From positions 248,001 through 312,000 of the forward strand of contig NZ_VCBX02000002.1 in NCBI RefSeq assembly GCF_005938745.2: 64,000 bases of DNA, written 5' to 3'. Both the position numbers and the translations under genes were made by a program. Shown piece by piece: positions 27,815 to 37,984 of this stretch (position 1 is its first letter; each line of letters begins with the position of its first letter). This stretch comes from Rhodococcus sp. KBS0724 (GTDB lineage: Bacteria; Actinomycetota; Actinomycetes; Mycobacteriales; Mycobacteriaceae). The notes beneath the pieces are model-generated. The model was not told the DNA's origin. It searched no databases and was given only the letters and a program-made list of their open reading frames with translations.

Positions 27815-29263
27815 GTGAGATTTTCGCAGACAAAGGTGGTCTTGACGGTTCTGACGGTCGGAATTGGAAGCTTTACGCTCCTTCAGTCCATGGTGACGCC
27901 AGTACTTCCCGATCTGCAACGGGAGTTGGGCGCTACACAGTCGGGGGCATCGTGGATCTTTATCGCATATCTCCTTTCAGCGGCTGTGTGCACGCCCATT
28001 ATTGGGCGTGCCGGAGATATTTGGGGCCGGCGGCGAATGCTGATGGCTTGTCTCGCTGTGATTGCAATAGGGGCGGTTCTGTCCAGCTTGGCTACAACGA
28101 TGCCCTTGATGATTGTGGGCCGCGCTATCCAAGGTATGGGCGGAGGAATGCTACCTATTGCGTTCGGAATAATTCGCTCTCATTTTCCGCCCGAGTCTGT
28201 TCCTGGATCGATCGGACTGGTCGCATCTTTCTCTGCAGTGTGGGCGGGTTTCGGTGTTGTTATCGGCGGACCTTTGGTGGAGAACTTCGACTATCGTTGG
28301 TTATTCTGGGCACCAGCGATTCTTCTTGTTCTGTCGATTGGTGCAACATTTAGGTGGATACCTAAATCGGAAACCCCTGAGGGTGGGCGTATAAATCTAA
28401 TTTCAGCACTTTTGATGTCTGCATGGATGATTCCATTGCTAGTGGCTTCGACAAATATATCGAGTTGGGGCTTTGCAAACCCTTCTGTTCTTATTCTCTT
28501 TTCGATTTCGATGATTTCTTGCTGTCTATGGATTGGGGTCGAACTGAAATCAACGAACCCGTTAATCGATATGCGTGTGATGCGAATTAAGAATATATGG
28601 GTTGCAAATCTGGCTTCAGCGCTTTTTGGTGCCGGTTTGTTTGGGCTGATGGCAGTTATACCCGCCTATATCCAGACGCCGATTTCTGAAGGTTATGGGC
28701 TCGGTCTCTCGCCGTCCGGGTCAGGGTTGGTGATTTTCGCTCAAACTGTGACTATGTTTATAGTAGGAATATTTGCTGGCCGAGTTTTAGTTTATTTTGG
28801 CTCTAATAAAACACTGGCCGGTGGATCTCTGATATGTGCTGTCAGCTTGCTCTTTTTTGGTGTGGGAGGTGACACGATATGGAAATTTGTCCTTATTCTA
28901 GCTGTTGTAGGAATTGGTTTCAGTCTAGCTTTCACATCCATGTCTAATATGGTCGTATCAGCCGCGCCGAGTAATCAGACATCAGTGGCAAGCGGCATGA
29001 ATGTCAATTTTCGAAATATTGGTGGTGCTTTAGGGACGGCGGCGATGGTAATGGTAGTTTCGTCAGGTGTTTCTCCTGGGGCGGCGCCGAAAGAATCTAA
29101 CTACATTTCGGGATTTCTCATGCTTGCCTCCTTCCTATTCATCGGCGCTACCGTGTCCGCGATTTCTGCTAGGCGGGATCGCAACCAGAATGAAGATTCC
29201 CCGACTTTATCTTTTAGTGCTGTGGCGGTTTCCGCTGAAAAGGGAGAGGATCGGCAGAGATGA
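27815..29263 (+). CDS. MFS transporter, DHA2 (EmrB/QacA-like, about 14 TM)
   Basis: The roughly 482-residue membrane protein starts at GTG 27815, with AAGGAAAGAG upstream. Hydrophobic segments are spread through the length, consistent with 14 helices. The family motifs GRAGDIWGRRRMLM (loop 2-3), GRAIQGMGGGMLPIAFG and WRWLFW-like DYRWLFWAPA are present. It ends in a charged cytoplasmic tail. As the last gene of the catabolic cluster it may import the aromatic substrate or export a toxic product; DHA2 members are usually exporters. The DNA is AT-richer than the window average. Confidence 0.9.
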   Translation: MRFSQTKVVLTVLTVGIGSFTLLQSMVTPVLPDLQRELGATQSGASWIFIAYLLSAAVCTPIIGRAGDIWGRRRMLMACLAVIAIGAVLSSLATTMPLMIVGRAIQGMGGGMLPIAFGIIRSHFPPESVPGSIGLVASFSAVWAGFGVVIGGPLVENFDYRWLFWAPAILLVLSIGATFRWIPKSETPEGGRINLISALLMSAWMIPLLVASTNISSWGFANPSVLILFSISMISCCLWIGVELKSTNPLIDMRVMRIKNIWVANLASALFGAGLFGLMAVIPAYIQTPISEGYGLGLSPSGSGLVIFAQTVTMFIVGIFAGRVLVYFGSNKTLAGGSLICAVSLLFFGVGGDTIWKFVLILAVVGIGFSLAFTSMSNMVVSAAPSNQTSVASGMNVNFRNIGGALGTAAMVMVVSSGVSPGAAPKESNYISGFLMLASFLFIGATVSAISARRDRNQNEDSPTLSFSAVAVSAEKGEDRQR

Positions 29264-29459
29264 TATTATTCAGGGTGTGAATGGTGATGGACGGTAGAAT
29301 TCAGTGAACGGTCGCCGAGTGTCGACAGTAATGATGTTTAGGCGACGTCGAAGGGGTGCTGTTACAGTGTAGTTCGCATACGCGGCGTTAGGGAATCGGC
29401 TGGCTCGGCCGCTGCGGCGGAGAATGCAGGCAGCCAGGACTGGTGTATGAGGCGCGGAC

Positions 29460-30240
29460 GTTAGTTACACGATGCCTACGCTGCCAGCCAGTTCCAGACC
29501 AGCCACTCCAAGACTTACAGTAATTGTAGGGAACATTCCAGATTTCGACGGCGGTGTGCCTTTGCTCCTCACTGGTTTATTCGCGGGAGTGCAGCAGTTC
29601 TTCGGCGAGGATGCGGTTGTAGCGCTTGACTTTCCTATTGTGTTTCGGTGTGTAGGGCTTGATGCGGTAGTGCCGAGCTTCGCGGAGTGAAGCGGTGAAA
29701 TCTGCTGCCCGGTAGCACGATCCGTTGCCGGTGATCACACGCTCGATACGAGTGATGCCGTGTGCGGCGAAGAACACGCGGGCGTTGTTCATGGAATCGA
29801 TGGCTGTTGCGGCGTTTCGTTGTCTCATGCTTCGGTGTACGCCAGGCGGGTGGTCCCGTCGACCGAGGAGTGCAGATGGGTGTAACCGATGCGGGCCTGC
29901 TTTTTCTTCGTTTTTCGGCGCCGGTGCAGGCCTAGTTTCGCAGGGTTTTTGTGACTGTTCGGCGGGCAACGACAATGCCGTCGGTGCGCAGTTCGAACGT
30001 GATCCGGGAGGGAAGACCATTTCCGGTTCGTCGCATGGATTCGATCTCGGCCACCACCTCTGTTGCCGTGGCAGTCGGGTGATGGTGGCGCGCTGGATCT
30101 TTCTTGTAATCGCAGTTCACCGTATTTGCGACACCGGTCTATTCATGTGGGGGCGCATTGACGGGAGATACCTATTTCGGCGGCGACGTGGCGATCGGAC
30201 GAATCTGGCACCGCTCGATCAGGCGGCGTCTTCCGTCGAC
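29460..30240 (-). pseudogene. IS481-family transposase remnant
   Basis: Pieces in several frames follow the order of an IS481-family transposase: RHHHPTATATEVVAEIESMR, SRITFELRTDGIVVARRTVT, AATAIDSMNNARVFFAAHG, ITRIERVITGNGSCYRAADF, YTPKHNRKVKRYNRILAEEL, and a C-terminal TSEEQR with NVPYNY. A catalytic aspartate in the VIT-D-NGSCYR motif is replaced by glycine, a stop follows HSRE, and several frameshifts occur. It is dead. Confidence 0.85.
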
Positions 30241-30404
30241 AGTGAGTGGGGCATTACTGTGTTTCGCAGGGTTGGTCCTTTGTCAACGACATCTGAATTT
30301 TGGTTCTGGCCCACTTTCCGTGATGACTCACCTCGCGCCGCGTGTCGTTCCGGCAGGACTGGAAGAAGACGGGAGATGATCGTTCTGGTGTTCTGTGAGC
30401 TGAT

Positions 30405-31210
30405 GTGACCTGCGTGTCCTTCCTCCCGCATCTGGCGGCTATCGACATCGATTCGGTCGATGCGACCGCAGGCGGAGTTCGTATTCGTGCGTCGCCGTTG
30501 TCGACTTCAGCGAGCTGCCCGGCGTGCGATGTTTCCTCGAAACGCGTGCACAGTCGTTACGAGCGCACGCTCGCAGATGCGGCAATCGGAAACCAGCCAA
30601 GTCTCCTCATGCTGCAAGTACGACGTTTCATCTGCGTAAACAACGACTGCAGCAGGGCAACGTTCGCCGAACAGATCGAGGGCCTGACCAGTCGATACGT
30701 GCGACGCACGCCGCTGCTACGCAAAATCGTCGAGAAGATCGCATTGGCGTTAGCCGGACGAGCGGGATCGAGATTGGCATCTGCGCTGGGCATATATGTC
30801 GGACGCTCTACCCTGTTGCGCCTGGTCCGAGCGCTGCCTGATCCGCCCACGACCACCGTCGAAGTGCTCGGTGTCGATGATTTCGCGCTGCGAAAGCGAC
30901 ATCGGTACGGCACAGTTCTGATCGATATGGATACTCACCGTCCGGTGGATGTTCTTGCCGATCGGAAAGCCGATACCGTCGCGGAATGGCTGCGAGCACA
31001 TCCGGGAACAGAGGTGATCTGCCGCGACCGTGCCGGCGCCTATGCCGCAGCCGCCCGTGCCGGAGCGCCAGGCGATCGAAGTCGTAGACCGCTGGCACCT
31101 GTGGCACAACCTCGCCGAAGCAGTGGAGAAAACCGTTGCAGCCCATCATCATTGTTTGAAGAAGGAGCCCGAGTTAGAGCCTGAACCTTCGATTGAATCG
31201 GAACGGCGAG
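30405..31210 (+). pseudogene. ISL3-family transposase remnant
   Basis: The N-terminal two thirds of an ISL3 transposase are readable: the zinc-finger-like CPACD and [11 protein letters not shown], then [20 protein letters not shown] with a catalytic aspartate, and [11 protein letters not shown]. Near 31070 the frame shifts; the next frame continues [19 protein letters not shown]. It ends at the left repeat of the IS3 element at 31211, and no C-terminal part follows on the far side. Confidence 0.85.
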
Positions 31211-32243
31211 TCCGGGGACTTTGATGTTCCCCGAGTTTTCCGGAGTTCGTTTGTTTTACTTCAGGCATTGATGCACCCGAGAGAGGTTCACGATGCCCAG
31301 ACGTTATCCGCCTTCAGTTCCGCCGGAAAGTCCTTGATCTGTTGAAGTCAGGACGCACGGTCGCCGAGGTCGCCGCAGGTCTCGATGTCACCGAACAGAC
31401 CATCTACAACTGGCGTATCCAGGAGCTCATCGATACCGGTCAGAGGCCGGGGCTGAGCTCGATCGAGAGCGGAAGAACTCGCCGCCGCCCGTCGTCGTAT
31501 CGCCGAGCTGGAGACCGAGCTCGCCATAGCCAAGCGCTCCACGGAATTGCTGAAGTCGGTGGCGGCCTAAAAAGGCGGTTCGAAACGATCGAGGTGATGG
31601 CCAAGGAAGGACTACCGGTACAGACCTCGTGCCGCATTCTGGAGGTGTCGGAGTCCGGTTTCTACGAGTGGCGCAATCGCCCACCCTCGGAACGCTCACT
31701 ACGACATGCGTGGCTGACTCAGCTGATCACCGAGGTTCACACCGCCTCGCATGGCACCTACGGTGCCCGCCGGGTCCACGGAAGAACTCACCCTTGGCCG
31801 CGGCATTGCTGTTGGGCACGGCTGCATCGAAATGTTGATGAGAGCTGCTGGTGTGAAAGGACTTCCGGGAAACAAACGGGCACGTTCCAAGCATCAAACC
31901 CCCACCGCGAGCGATCTCGTGGACCGCAAGTTCACCCGCGACGAGCCGAACAAGCTGTGGGTCACGGATATCACCGAACATCCCACCCGCGAAGGTAAAA
32001 TATATTGCGCTGTTGCCAAAGGATACGTTTTCGAGGCGAGTCGTCGGGTGGTCTATCGACAGCTCGCAGACAGCGACATTGGTGACGAACGCTCTGGGAA
32101 TGGCCATTTCGAACAGGGGCCCGACCCCCGGCACACTCATTCACTCGGACCACGGAGTGCAATTCACATCGTGGGCATTCACCCGCCGGGCCCACGACTC
32201 GGGGTTGGTCCCGTCAATGGGATCGATCGGCGATTGCTACGAC

Positions 32244-32513
32244 TGTCAGTCTGTTCCTGCCGGTCTATGCGCGTAGATTCGGCAAAGTCCCAGTTAGAGC
32301 GGCTTGACTCTTGTTACGAGTGACCCTTTCAGTGTCTTTGCGTTGATCTGTCAGCCCTCTAATTGGGCGCACGGCACTGGCATCACGCCCGATCTGACTT
32401 GATAAGGAGCCTGGAGGTCGGTTTGCGAGCGTCCCCGTGACAGTCCTGTCGATCAGGCCTGATGCCAGTGTGCAACCCATGGTAGATCGGATCGACGTTC
32501 CGGAGGAACCGTC
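32244..32513 (+). ncRNA. Candidate bridge RNA region of the IS110 element
   Basis: IS110-group elements encode a structured guide (bridge or seek) RNA in the long non-coding end next to the transposase. Here that end is about 270 bases. CACTGGCATCA at 32375-32385 is inverted at 32460-32470, enclosing 74 bases, and GACTG-T-CAGTC straddles the left junction. I could not assign the target- and donor-pairing loops by eye, so the RNA limits and even its presence are inference from family knowledge. Confidence 0.4.
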
Positions 32514-33590
32514 ATGGCCACCACCACAGCTGTAGATACTACGAAATCAGGCGATGTTGTTGTCGGGATCGACACCCACAAATACGTGCATGTCGGTGCG
32601 GTATTCGACACCACCGCCGGTTTGCTCTCGACCATCAGCGTTCCCGCCGACTCGCACGGATTTATCCAGTTACTCTCGTGGGCCGAGTCATTCGGACAGC
32701 CGATAGCCTTCGGAATCGAAGGGACCGGCTCCTACGGTGGTGCATTGACCTCGTTCATCCGACGTCGCGGCTACCGCGTCATCGAAGTTGCCCGACCGGA
32801 TCGACGGATACGCCGACTGGTCGGAAAATCGGACACGATCGACGCCCAGAATGCGGCGAAAGCAGTGATGGCCGGGTTCGCTACCGCCGAACCGAAAACC
32901 GCCGACGGAACGGTCGAGATGATTCGCCAACTCAAAGTCGCACATGACACTGCCGTCAAGGCGCGTGCCACGACAATGGTGACGCTGAAAGCGATGCTGG
33001 TGCATGCACCGGAAGTATTACGCGCCGAAATGGCTGGGAAAACACAAATCACCTTGGCTCGTCACTGCGCAGCGTTGACCGTCGAGCATCTGGACAGTCC
33101 TGACGACTCGATGCAGATCACGCTGGCAACCCTCGCCCACCGGTGGCTCATGCTCGATCATGAAGCAGCTGAGTTGAACGAACATATCGAACGATTAGTG
33201 AAAACTACTGCACCACAACTCGTTCAATCATATGGAATCGGAACTGACACGGCAGCGGAGATTTTGATCGTGTTCGGTGACAACCCGGAGCGAATCAAGT
33301 CCGAAGCTGCATTGGCCAAGCTTGCCGGGATCAGTCCGATCCCTGCGTCCTCAGGGACGACGACCGGGAAATACCGGATCAACCACGGCGGTCATCGGCA
33401 GCTCAATGCCGCCATCTATCGAACAGTCATCGTACGCATGCGGTTTCACGAGCCCACCAAAATTTACGTCGCACGCCGCACCGCCGAAGGAAAGGCCAAA
33501 AGAGACATCATTCGCTGCCTGAAACGCTACGTCATCCGCGAGGTCTATCACCTCGTCAACAATCCCGTGACCAGTGCCAACGCGATTTGA
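32514..33590 (+). CDS. IS110-family transposase (DEDD recombinase)
   Basis: The 358-residue protein has the RuvC-like N-terminal domain with acidic residues in VVGIDTHK, GIEGTGSYG and KSDTIDAQNAA, and the C-terminal Tnp domain with IPASSGTTTGKYRINHGGHR carrying the conserved serine and GG-HR motif. ATG 32514 has GGAGG seven bases upstream. The frame is intact, so the element is probably functional or recently so. Confidence 0.95.
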   Translation: MATTTAVDTTKSGDVVVGIDTHKYVHVGAVFDTTAGLLSTISVPADSHGFIQLLSWAESFGQPIAFGIEGTGSYGGALTSFIRRRGYRVIEVARPDRRIRRLVGKSDTIDAQNAAKAVMAGFATAEPKTADGTVEMIRQLKVAHDTAVKARATTMVTLKAMLVHAPEVLRAEMAGKTQITLARHCAALTVEHLDSPDDSMQITLATLAHRWLMLDHEAAELNEHIERLVKTTAPQLVQSYGIGTDTAAEILIVFGDNPERIKSEAALAKLAGISPIPASSGTTTGKYRINHGGHRQLNAAIYRTVIVRMRFHEPTKIYVARRTAEGKAKRDIIRCLKRYVIREVYHLVNNPVTSANAI

Positions 33591-33934
33591 CAACTATAGG
33601 AGCATCAATGCCGTCATCGAATCTTTCTGGGGCAGAATGCAAACCGAACTCTTGAACAGGAAACGATGGAAAACGAGGATCGAACTGGCCAACGCCATGT
33701 TCGAGTACCTCGAGATCTTCCACAACCGCCAACGCCGGCACAGTGCCCTCGGGATGCTGACACCGATCGAGTTCGAGAACGTACACTTCACACGCCAACC
33801 CGTAGCCTGAAGTCAAATATGACGACTCCACGAAACTCGGGGAACATCAAAGTCCCCGGAAACTCCGGTGCGACTCACTGGTTGGTGTTTGAGTAGTCGC
33901 ATCGTCGGTTTGACAATCCACCGGCATCGTTCCG

Positions 33935-35403
33935 GGTTGAGTCCAGCAGAGTGGTGTACGACCAGTCGCCCTGAAACCGTGGGCGTGTCGCTACCCGGAT
34001 GAGGACGGCCACCGCGTGATTCTTCAAGAGAGCTACCAACTCGACCTGAAGAGGGAACACGCGATGACCGATCACAACTTTATCGACCCCGAAAAGTTTC
34101 TGTCCGACCAACTCGCTGGAGCAAGCCCCGATTTGCTGCGCTCGATGCTCGGAATCTTCATTACCGCGCTGATGGGCGCCGAAGCGGACAGCCTCTGCGG
34201 CGCCGGCTACGGCGAACGCACCGACGACCGCGTCAACTCCCGTAACGGATACCGCCACCGCGACTTCAACACCCGTGCAGGAACTCTCGACACCCGTGCA
34301 GGAACTCTCGACGTCTCCATTCCGAAGCTGCGGCAAGGCTCCTATTTTCCGGATTGGCTGCTCGAGCGCCGTAAACGCGCGGAGCGGGCCCTGACGTCGG
34401 TGGTCGCTACCTGCTATCTGCTCGGGGTTTCGACGCGGCGGATGGAGAAGCTCGTTGAGTCGTTGGGCATCAACAGCTTGTCGAAGTCGCAGGTGTCGAT
34501 CATGGCCCGCGACCTCGACGAGCAAGTCGAATCGTTCCGAACCCGGCCACTCGATCAAGGCCCGTATACGTTCGTCGCCTCCGATGCACTGGTACTCAAA
34601 GTTCGGGAAAACGGGCGCGTGATGAACGTGCACGCCCTGATCGCGGTCGGCATCAACAAAGATGGGCACCGCGAAATACTCGGCATCGACGTCTCCTCCG
34701 GTGAGGACAAGGCCGGCTGGTTGACGTTCTTCCGTGGCTTGGTCGCCCGCGGCCTGAGCGGCGTCAAGTTGGTGACCTCCGATGCCCACGCCGGTCTCGT
34801 GGCGTCGATCGGTGCCACCCTGCCCGGTGCATCATGGCAACGGTGTCGCACGCACTACGCGGTGAACTTGATGTCGATCACTCCGAAAGCGCAGTGGCCG
34901 TGGGTGAAGGCGATGTTGCATTCGATCTACGATCAACCAGACCGGAAAGGTGTTGAGGAACAGTATGATCGGATGCTCGATGCTTTGTCGGACAAGCTTC
35001 CGAAGGTAGCGGCGCACCTCGATGATGCACGGGCCGAGTTGCTCGCATTCACCGCATTCCCGAAGGAGATTTGGCGTCAGATCTGGTCCAACAATCCGCA
35101 GGAACGACTGAACAAGGAAATTCGTCGGCGGACCGATGTCGTCGGTATCTTCCCCGACCGGACCTCGTTGATCCGGCTTGTCGGAGCCGTTCTTGCCGAG
35201 CAGCACGATGAGTGGACTGAAGGCCGCCGATACCTCGGTCTGGACGTCCTTGCCCACTCCAGGGTGACTATCGTGGCCCCGGAAACCGGTGACGACAACA
35301 CAATCGACGAGGAGGTCAACTCGACTACCCTTGCAGCGCTGACAGCCTGAAAGAGGAGATCACGCAGTGCCCGTCCCCACACACCACGCATTTGGACTTG
35401 ACC
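33935..35403 (+). mobile_element. IS256-family element, copy 2 (1,469 bp)
   Basis: Same ends and length as the copy at 15625, in the same orientation, 18,310 bases away. The 8-base target duplication TCGTTCCG is at 33927-33934 and 35404-35411. Each copy has its own target duplication, so each inserted on its own; the two are not the ends of a composite transposon that moved as one unit. Confidence 0.95.
34064..35350 (+). CDS. IS256-family transposase, copy 2
   Basis: The 428-residue product appears identical to that at 15754, including the duplicated TRAGTLD heptapeptide near residues 70-84 and the catalytic residues. ATG 34064 follows GAAGAGGGA. Confidence 0.95.
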   Translation: MTDHNFIDPEKFLSDQLAGASPDLLRSMLGIFITALMGAEADSLCGAGYGERTDDRVNSRNGYRHRDFNTRAGTLDTRAGTLDVSIPKLRQGSYFPDWLLERRKRAERALTSVVATCYLLGVSTRRMEKLVESLGINSLSKSQVSIMARDLDEQVESFRTRPLDQGPYTFVASDALVLKVRENGRVMNVHALIAVGINKDGHREILGIDVSSGEDKAGWLTFFRGLVARGLSGVKLVTSDAHAGLVASIGATLPGASWQRCRTHYAVNLMSITPKAQWPWVKAMLHSIYDQPDRKGVEEQYDRMLDALSDKLPKVAAHLDDARAELLAFTAFPKEIWRQIWSNNPQERLNKEIRRRTDVVGIFPDRTSLIRLVGAVLAEQHDEWTEGRRYLGLDVLAHSRVTIVAPETGDDNTIDEEVNSTTLAALTA

Positions 35404-35436
35404 TCGTTCCGCCTGAAGGAATGAAACGCGTGATTG

Positions 35437-36498
35437 ATGGCAAGTTACCCAGTAAGTTCTGCGTCTATGGACTTAGTGACTGACCCGCGGTTGCGTGAAC
35501 TCATCTCGCAAGCAACGCCACTGGTGAAGGCTTTACCGGCCCCCGAGATTAAGCATCCTCCTTCCGAACTTACAGCGCGCAAGAAATGGTTTGCCGACGT
35601 TTCGCAGCTACGGGCCAGTCAGCACACCCGCCTGTTGGAGATGTTGCCGACCACTGAGTCGATCAGTGGCATCGAGATCTTCGAGGTTCGCATCCCGGTT
35701 ACTGATTCATGTGGCTGGTCGGGTTGTCCTCAGTGTGCAGCGGGATCGATCACGGCGGTCGTCTATAGCCCTTTGGACGTCTCTGAAGCCCCCGCTTACC
35801 TTCATTTTCATGGAGGCGGCTGGTGGGTGAACGGAGGAGTCGACGTACTGCGCGCTACCGGCGCGGCCCATGCAGCTCGCGCTCGGGAGCTAGGCATTGT
35901 GGTCATCGACGTCGACTATCGGTTGGCGCCGGAGCACAAGTTTCCGCTCCCGGCGGAAGACGGCTACGAGGCGCTCAGATGGGTAGCCGCAAACGCCAAA
36001 GACCTGGGGATCGATGCAAGCCGGATCGCAGTAGGCGGCAGCAGTGCCGGTGGCAACCTCGCCGCTGCAGTTGCGCTGATGAGCCGCGACCGAAAAGGGC
36101 CCGAGCTTTGTGCTCAGGCCCTGCACATTCCGGTTCTTGAGAGCAGTTGCAACAGCCCATCGATGCATCGCTTCGCTGAGGGGTATGTCATGACCTACCG
36201 CCACGCAACAGAAATGTGGGACATGTACTTGTCTTTGCCGAGTGACGCCTACAACCCGTACGCCTCGCCATTACATGCTTGTCGACTCGACGACCTACCG
36301 CCGACACTCGTGATCGTGGGGGACTATGAGGTACTGAGGGACGAGGGACTTGCGTATGCTCGGCGTCTCGTTGACGCCGGTGTAACAGTGACCACATGCA
36401 GCTTGCCTCAATGCCACGGCGCCGCGCTTCCAGAGACCACTGCTAAGACTGAACTGCTTATCAATGACTTCCTCGGGGTTGCTTTGCGTGGCGACTGA
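35437..36498 (+). CDS. Alpha/beta hydrolase (HSL-type esterase/lipase)
   Basis: The product, about 353 residues from ATG 35437, is an esterase of the hormone-sensitive-lipase family. The oxyanion motif HFHGGGW is at about residue 124-130, the nucleophile serine in GGSSAGGN at about 200-207, the acid in GDYEVLRDEG and the histidine in QCHGAA. YRLAPEHKFP between them is also typical. A start at ATG 35467 is possible. A better ribosome-binding site (GAAGGA) precedes an out-of-frame ATG at 35421, so translation initiation is uncertain. IS256 copy 2 inserted 33 bases upstream (target repeat 35404-35411) and may have removed the original promoter. Substrate unknown. Confidence 0.88.
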   Translation: MASYPVSSASMDLVTDPRLRELISQATPLVKALPAPEIKHPPSELTARKKWFADVSQLRASQHTRLLEMLPTTESISGIEIFEVRIPVTDSCGWSGCPQCAAGSITAVVYSPLDVSEAPAYLHFHGGGWWVNGGVDVLRATGAAHAARARELGIVVIDVDYRLAPEHKFPLPAEDGYEALRWVAANAKDLGIDASRIAVGGSSAGGNLAAAVALMSRDRKGPELCAQALHIPVLESSCNSPSMHRFAEGYVMTYRHATEMWDMYLSLPSDAYNPYASPLHACRLDDLPPTLVIVGDYEVLRDEGLAYARRLVDAGVTVTTCSLPQCHGAALPETTAKTELLINDFLGVALRGD

Positions 36499-36798
36499 GG
36501 TGGTCGTCACCGCCCCAATCCGGGCGCATCGAGGGGCCTGGTATCATCGCGACAATCTCGCGGCATTCGACTTTATTGCCCACGAGGCGAACGGGGCTGA
36601 GTAGCATCGGGATGCGCTGGCGCCTGCCTGTAGCAGGCTCCAGCTACTTTGTTCATTTCGGACATCAAATATGAACGGGGTATTCACATGAATGCCGACT
36701 TATGTTCCGCAGTGTTCGATGTGTGTAATTCTTCGATGGAGCACCACTGCGGTGTGCGCGCCGCACATGGCAGCAATCGTTAGGATTGGGGTTATAAC
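36499..36798. other. Intergenic region before the LLM gene
   Basis: No gene is supported. The region presumably holds the promoter of the LLM gene at 36799; AGGATTGGGG lies just before its GTG. No palindrome stands out. Confidence 0.4.
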
Positions 36799-37839
36799 GT
36801 GCGTATCGGTATGGGTTTGAACTACAGCGGCGGGTTCGCCGAAACCGTCGAAGAGGTCGGTGACCTGGAAAAGGCCGGCCTGGACATCGCCTTCGTCCCG
36901 GAAGCGTATTCCTTCGACGCGGTCAGCCAGCTGGGTTACCTGGCGGCCAAGACGTCGACAATCGAACTCGCTTCGGGAATCTTTCAAATCTACACCCGTA
37001 CGCCTTCGTTGACCGCGATGACGGCAGCGGGCCTGGACTTCGTCTCCAACGGCCGCTTCGTGATGGGACTGGGCGCTTCCGGGCCGCAGGTGATCGAGGG
37101 ATTCCACGGCGTCAAGTACGACGCTCCATTGGGGCGCACCCGTGAGGTCGTCGAGATCTGCCGTAAGGTGTGGCGCCGCGAGAAGGTCGAATACCAGGGC
37201 AGGTACTACCAGGTCCCGCTCCCCGCCGAGAAGGGCACCGGACTGGGCAAGCCCCTCAAGCTGATCAATCATCCTGTGCGTGAGCGCATCCCGATCCTGA
37301 TCGCTTCGCTCGGCCCCAAGAACGTCGAGCTGACGGCCGAGATCGCCGAAGGCTGGGAGCCGATCTTCTTCCATCCAGAGAAGGCAGCCAGCGTGTGGGG
37401 CGAGCCGATCGCCAAGGGTAAGGCCAAGCGCGATCCGAGCCTCGGCGAACTTCAGGTGTACGCGTCGCCGGCGCTCGCCATCGGTGACGACGTCGACCAC
37501 ATGCTCGACTTAGTGCGCCCGAGACTCGCTCTCTACATCGGCGGCATGGGCGCCAAGGGCAAGAACTTCTACAACGATCTCGCGGTGCGCTACGGCTACG
37601 AAGAAGCCGCCGAGAAGATCCAGGACCTCTACCTCGCAGGCAAGAAGGACGAATCCGCTGCGGCAGTACCCGACGATCTGGTTCGCGCCGTGTCGTTGAT
37701 CGGTCCCGAGAGCTACGTCAAGGAACGCGTCGCAGCCTTCGCCGAAGCCGGTGTCACGACGGTCAACGTCACGCCTTTGGCGGCCGATCGCAATGGCCGC
37801 GTCCAGCTGATCGAGAAGTTCCGCAAGATTTGTGACTGA
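36799..37839 (+). CDS. LLM-class F420-dependent oxidoreductase
   Basis: The 346-residue TIM-barrel protein opens MRIGMGLNYSGGF and shows TSTIELASGIFQIYTRTPSL, SNGRFVMGLGASGPQV and PILIASLGPKNVELTAEIAE, all in the order expected for F420-dependent luciferase-like enzymes of mycobacteria and rhodococci. GTG start at 36799. Its GC content and codon use are more typical of the chromosome than the IS-rich DNA around it. The F420-reducing Fgd is encoded 4 kb downstream. Natural substrate unknown. Confidence 0.88.
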   Translation: MRIGMGLNYSGGFAETVEEVGDLEKAGLDIAFVPEAYSFDAVSQLGYLAAKTSTIELASGIFQIYTRTPSLTAMTAAGLDFVSNGRFVMGLGASGPQVIEGFHGVKYDAPLGRTREVVEICRKVWRREKVEYQGRYYQVPLPAEKGTGLGKPLKLINHPVRERIPILIASLGPKNVELTAEIAEGWEPIFFHPEKAASVWGEPIAKGKAKRDPSLGELQVYASPALAIGDDVDHMLDLVRPRLALYIGGMGAKGKNFYNDLAVRYGYEEAAEKIQDLYLAGKKDESAAAVPDDLVRAVSLIGPESYVKERVAAFAEAGVTTVNVTPLAADRNGRVQLIEKFRKICD

Positions 37840-37984
37840 CCCTGCCGTGGTCATGGATTCGACCGTAGTGATTGAGAACACTGGAGGCGATTTCGCTGGA
37901 AATTCTTGTTTCGACATCCGTATTCTGAATGCTCGCCAGAACAGCCGCGGCGGCGGATTGTCGTACAGCGTGGAATGTAGATTG

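Larger units (their letters stand above)
32244..33605 (+). mobile_element. IS110-family element nested in the IS3 element
   Basis: The host gene reads GDCYD before 32244 and N-AVIESFW from about 33606, so the empty target can be reconstructed as GCTACGAC/AATGCCGTC, give or take one base at the core. The element has no terminal inverted repeats or target duplication, as expected. It has a 270-base non-coding left end and only 15 bases after the transposase stop, the arrangement of the IS110 group in the strict sense. Confidence 0.85.
31211..33860 (+). mobile_element. IS3-family element split by an IS110 insertion
   Basis: Long, nearly perfect terminal repeats (starting TCCGGGGACTTTGATGTTCC at 31211 and inverted at the right end, 33860) enclose a degraded IS3-family element of a different type from the 1,257-bp copies. 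OrfA pieces (VAEVAAGLDVTEQTIYNW) and OrfB pieces (TSCRILEVSESGFYEWRNRP, WVTDITEHPTREGKIYC, HSDHGVQFTSW) are spread over several frames. The reading breaks at GDCYD (32243) and resumes at NAVIESFWGRMQTELLNR (33606), exactly around the IS110 insert. Confidence 0.88.

Noticed and set aside
15617..35411. The two IS256 copies as ends of a composite transposon
   Set aside because: Each copy has its own perfect 8-base target duplication (ATCGGCGA and TCGTTCCG), and the outer flanks do not match each other.
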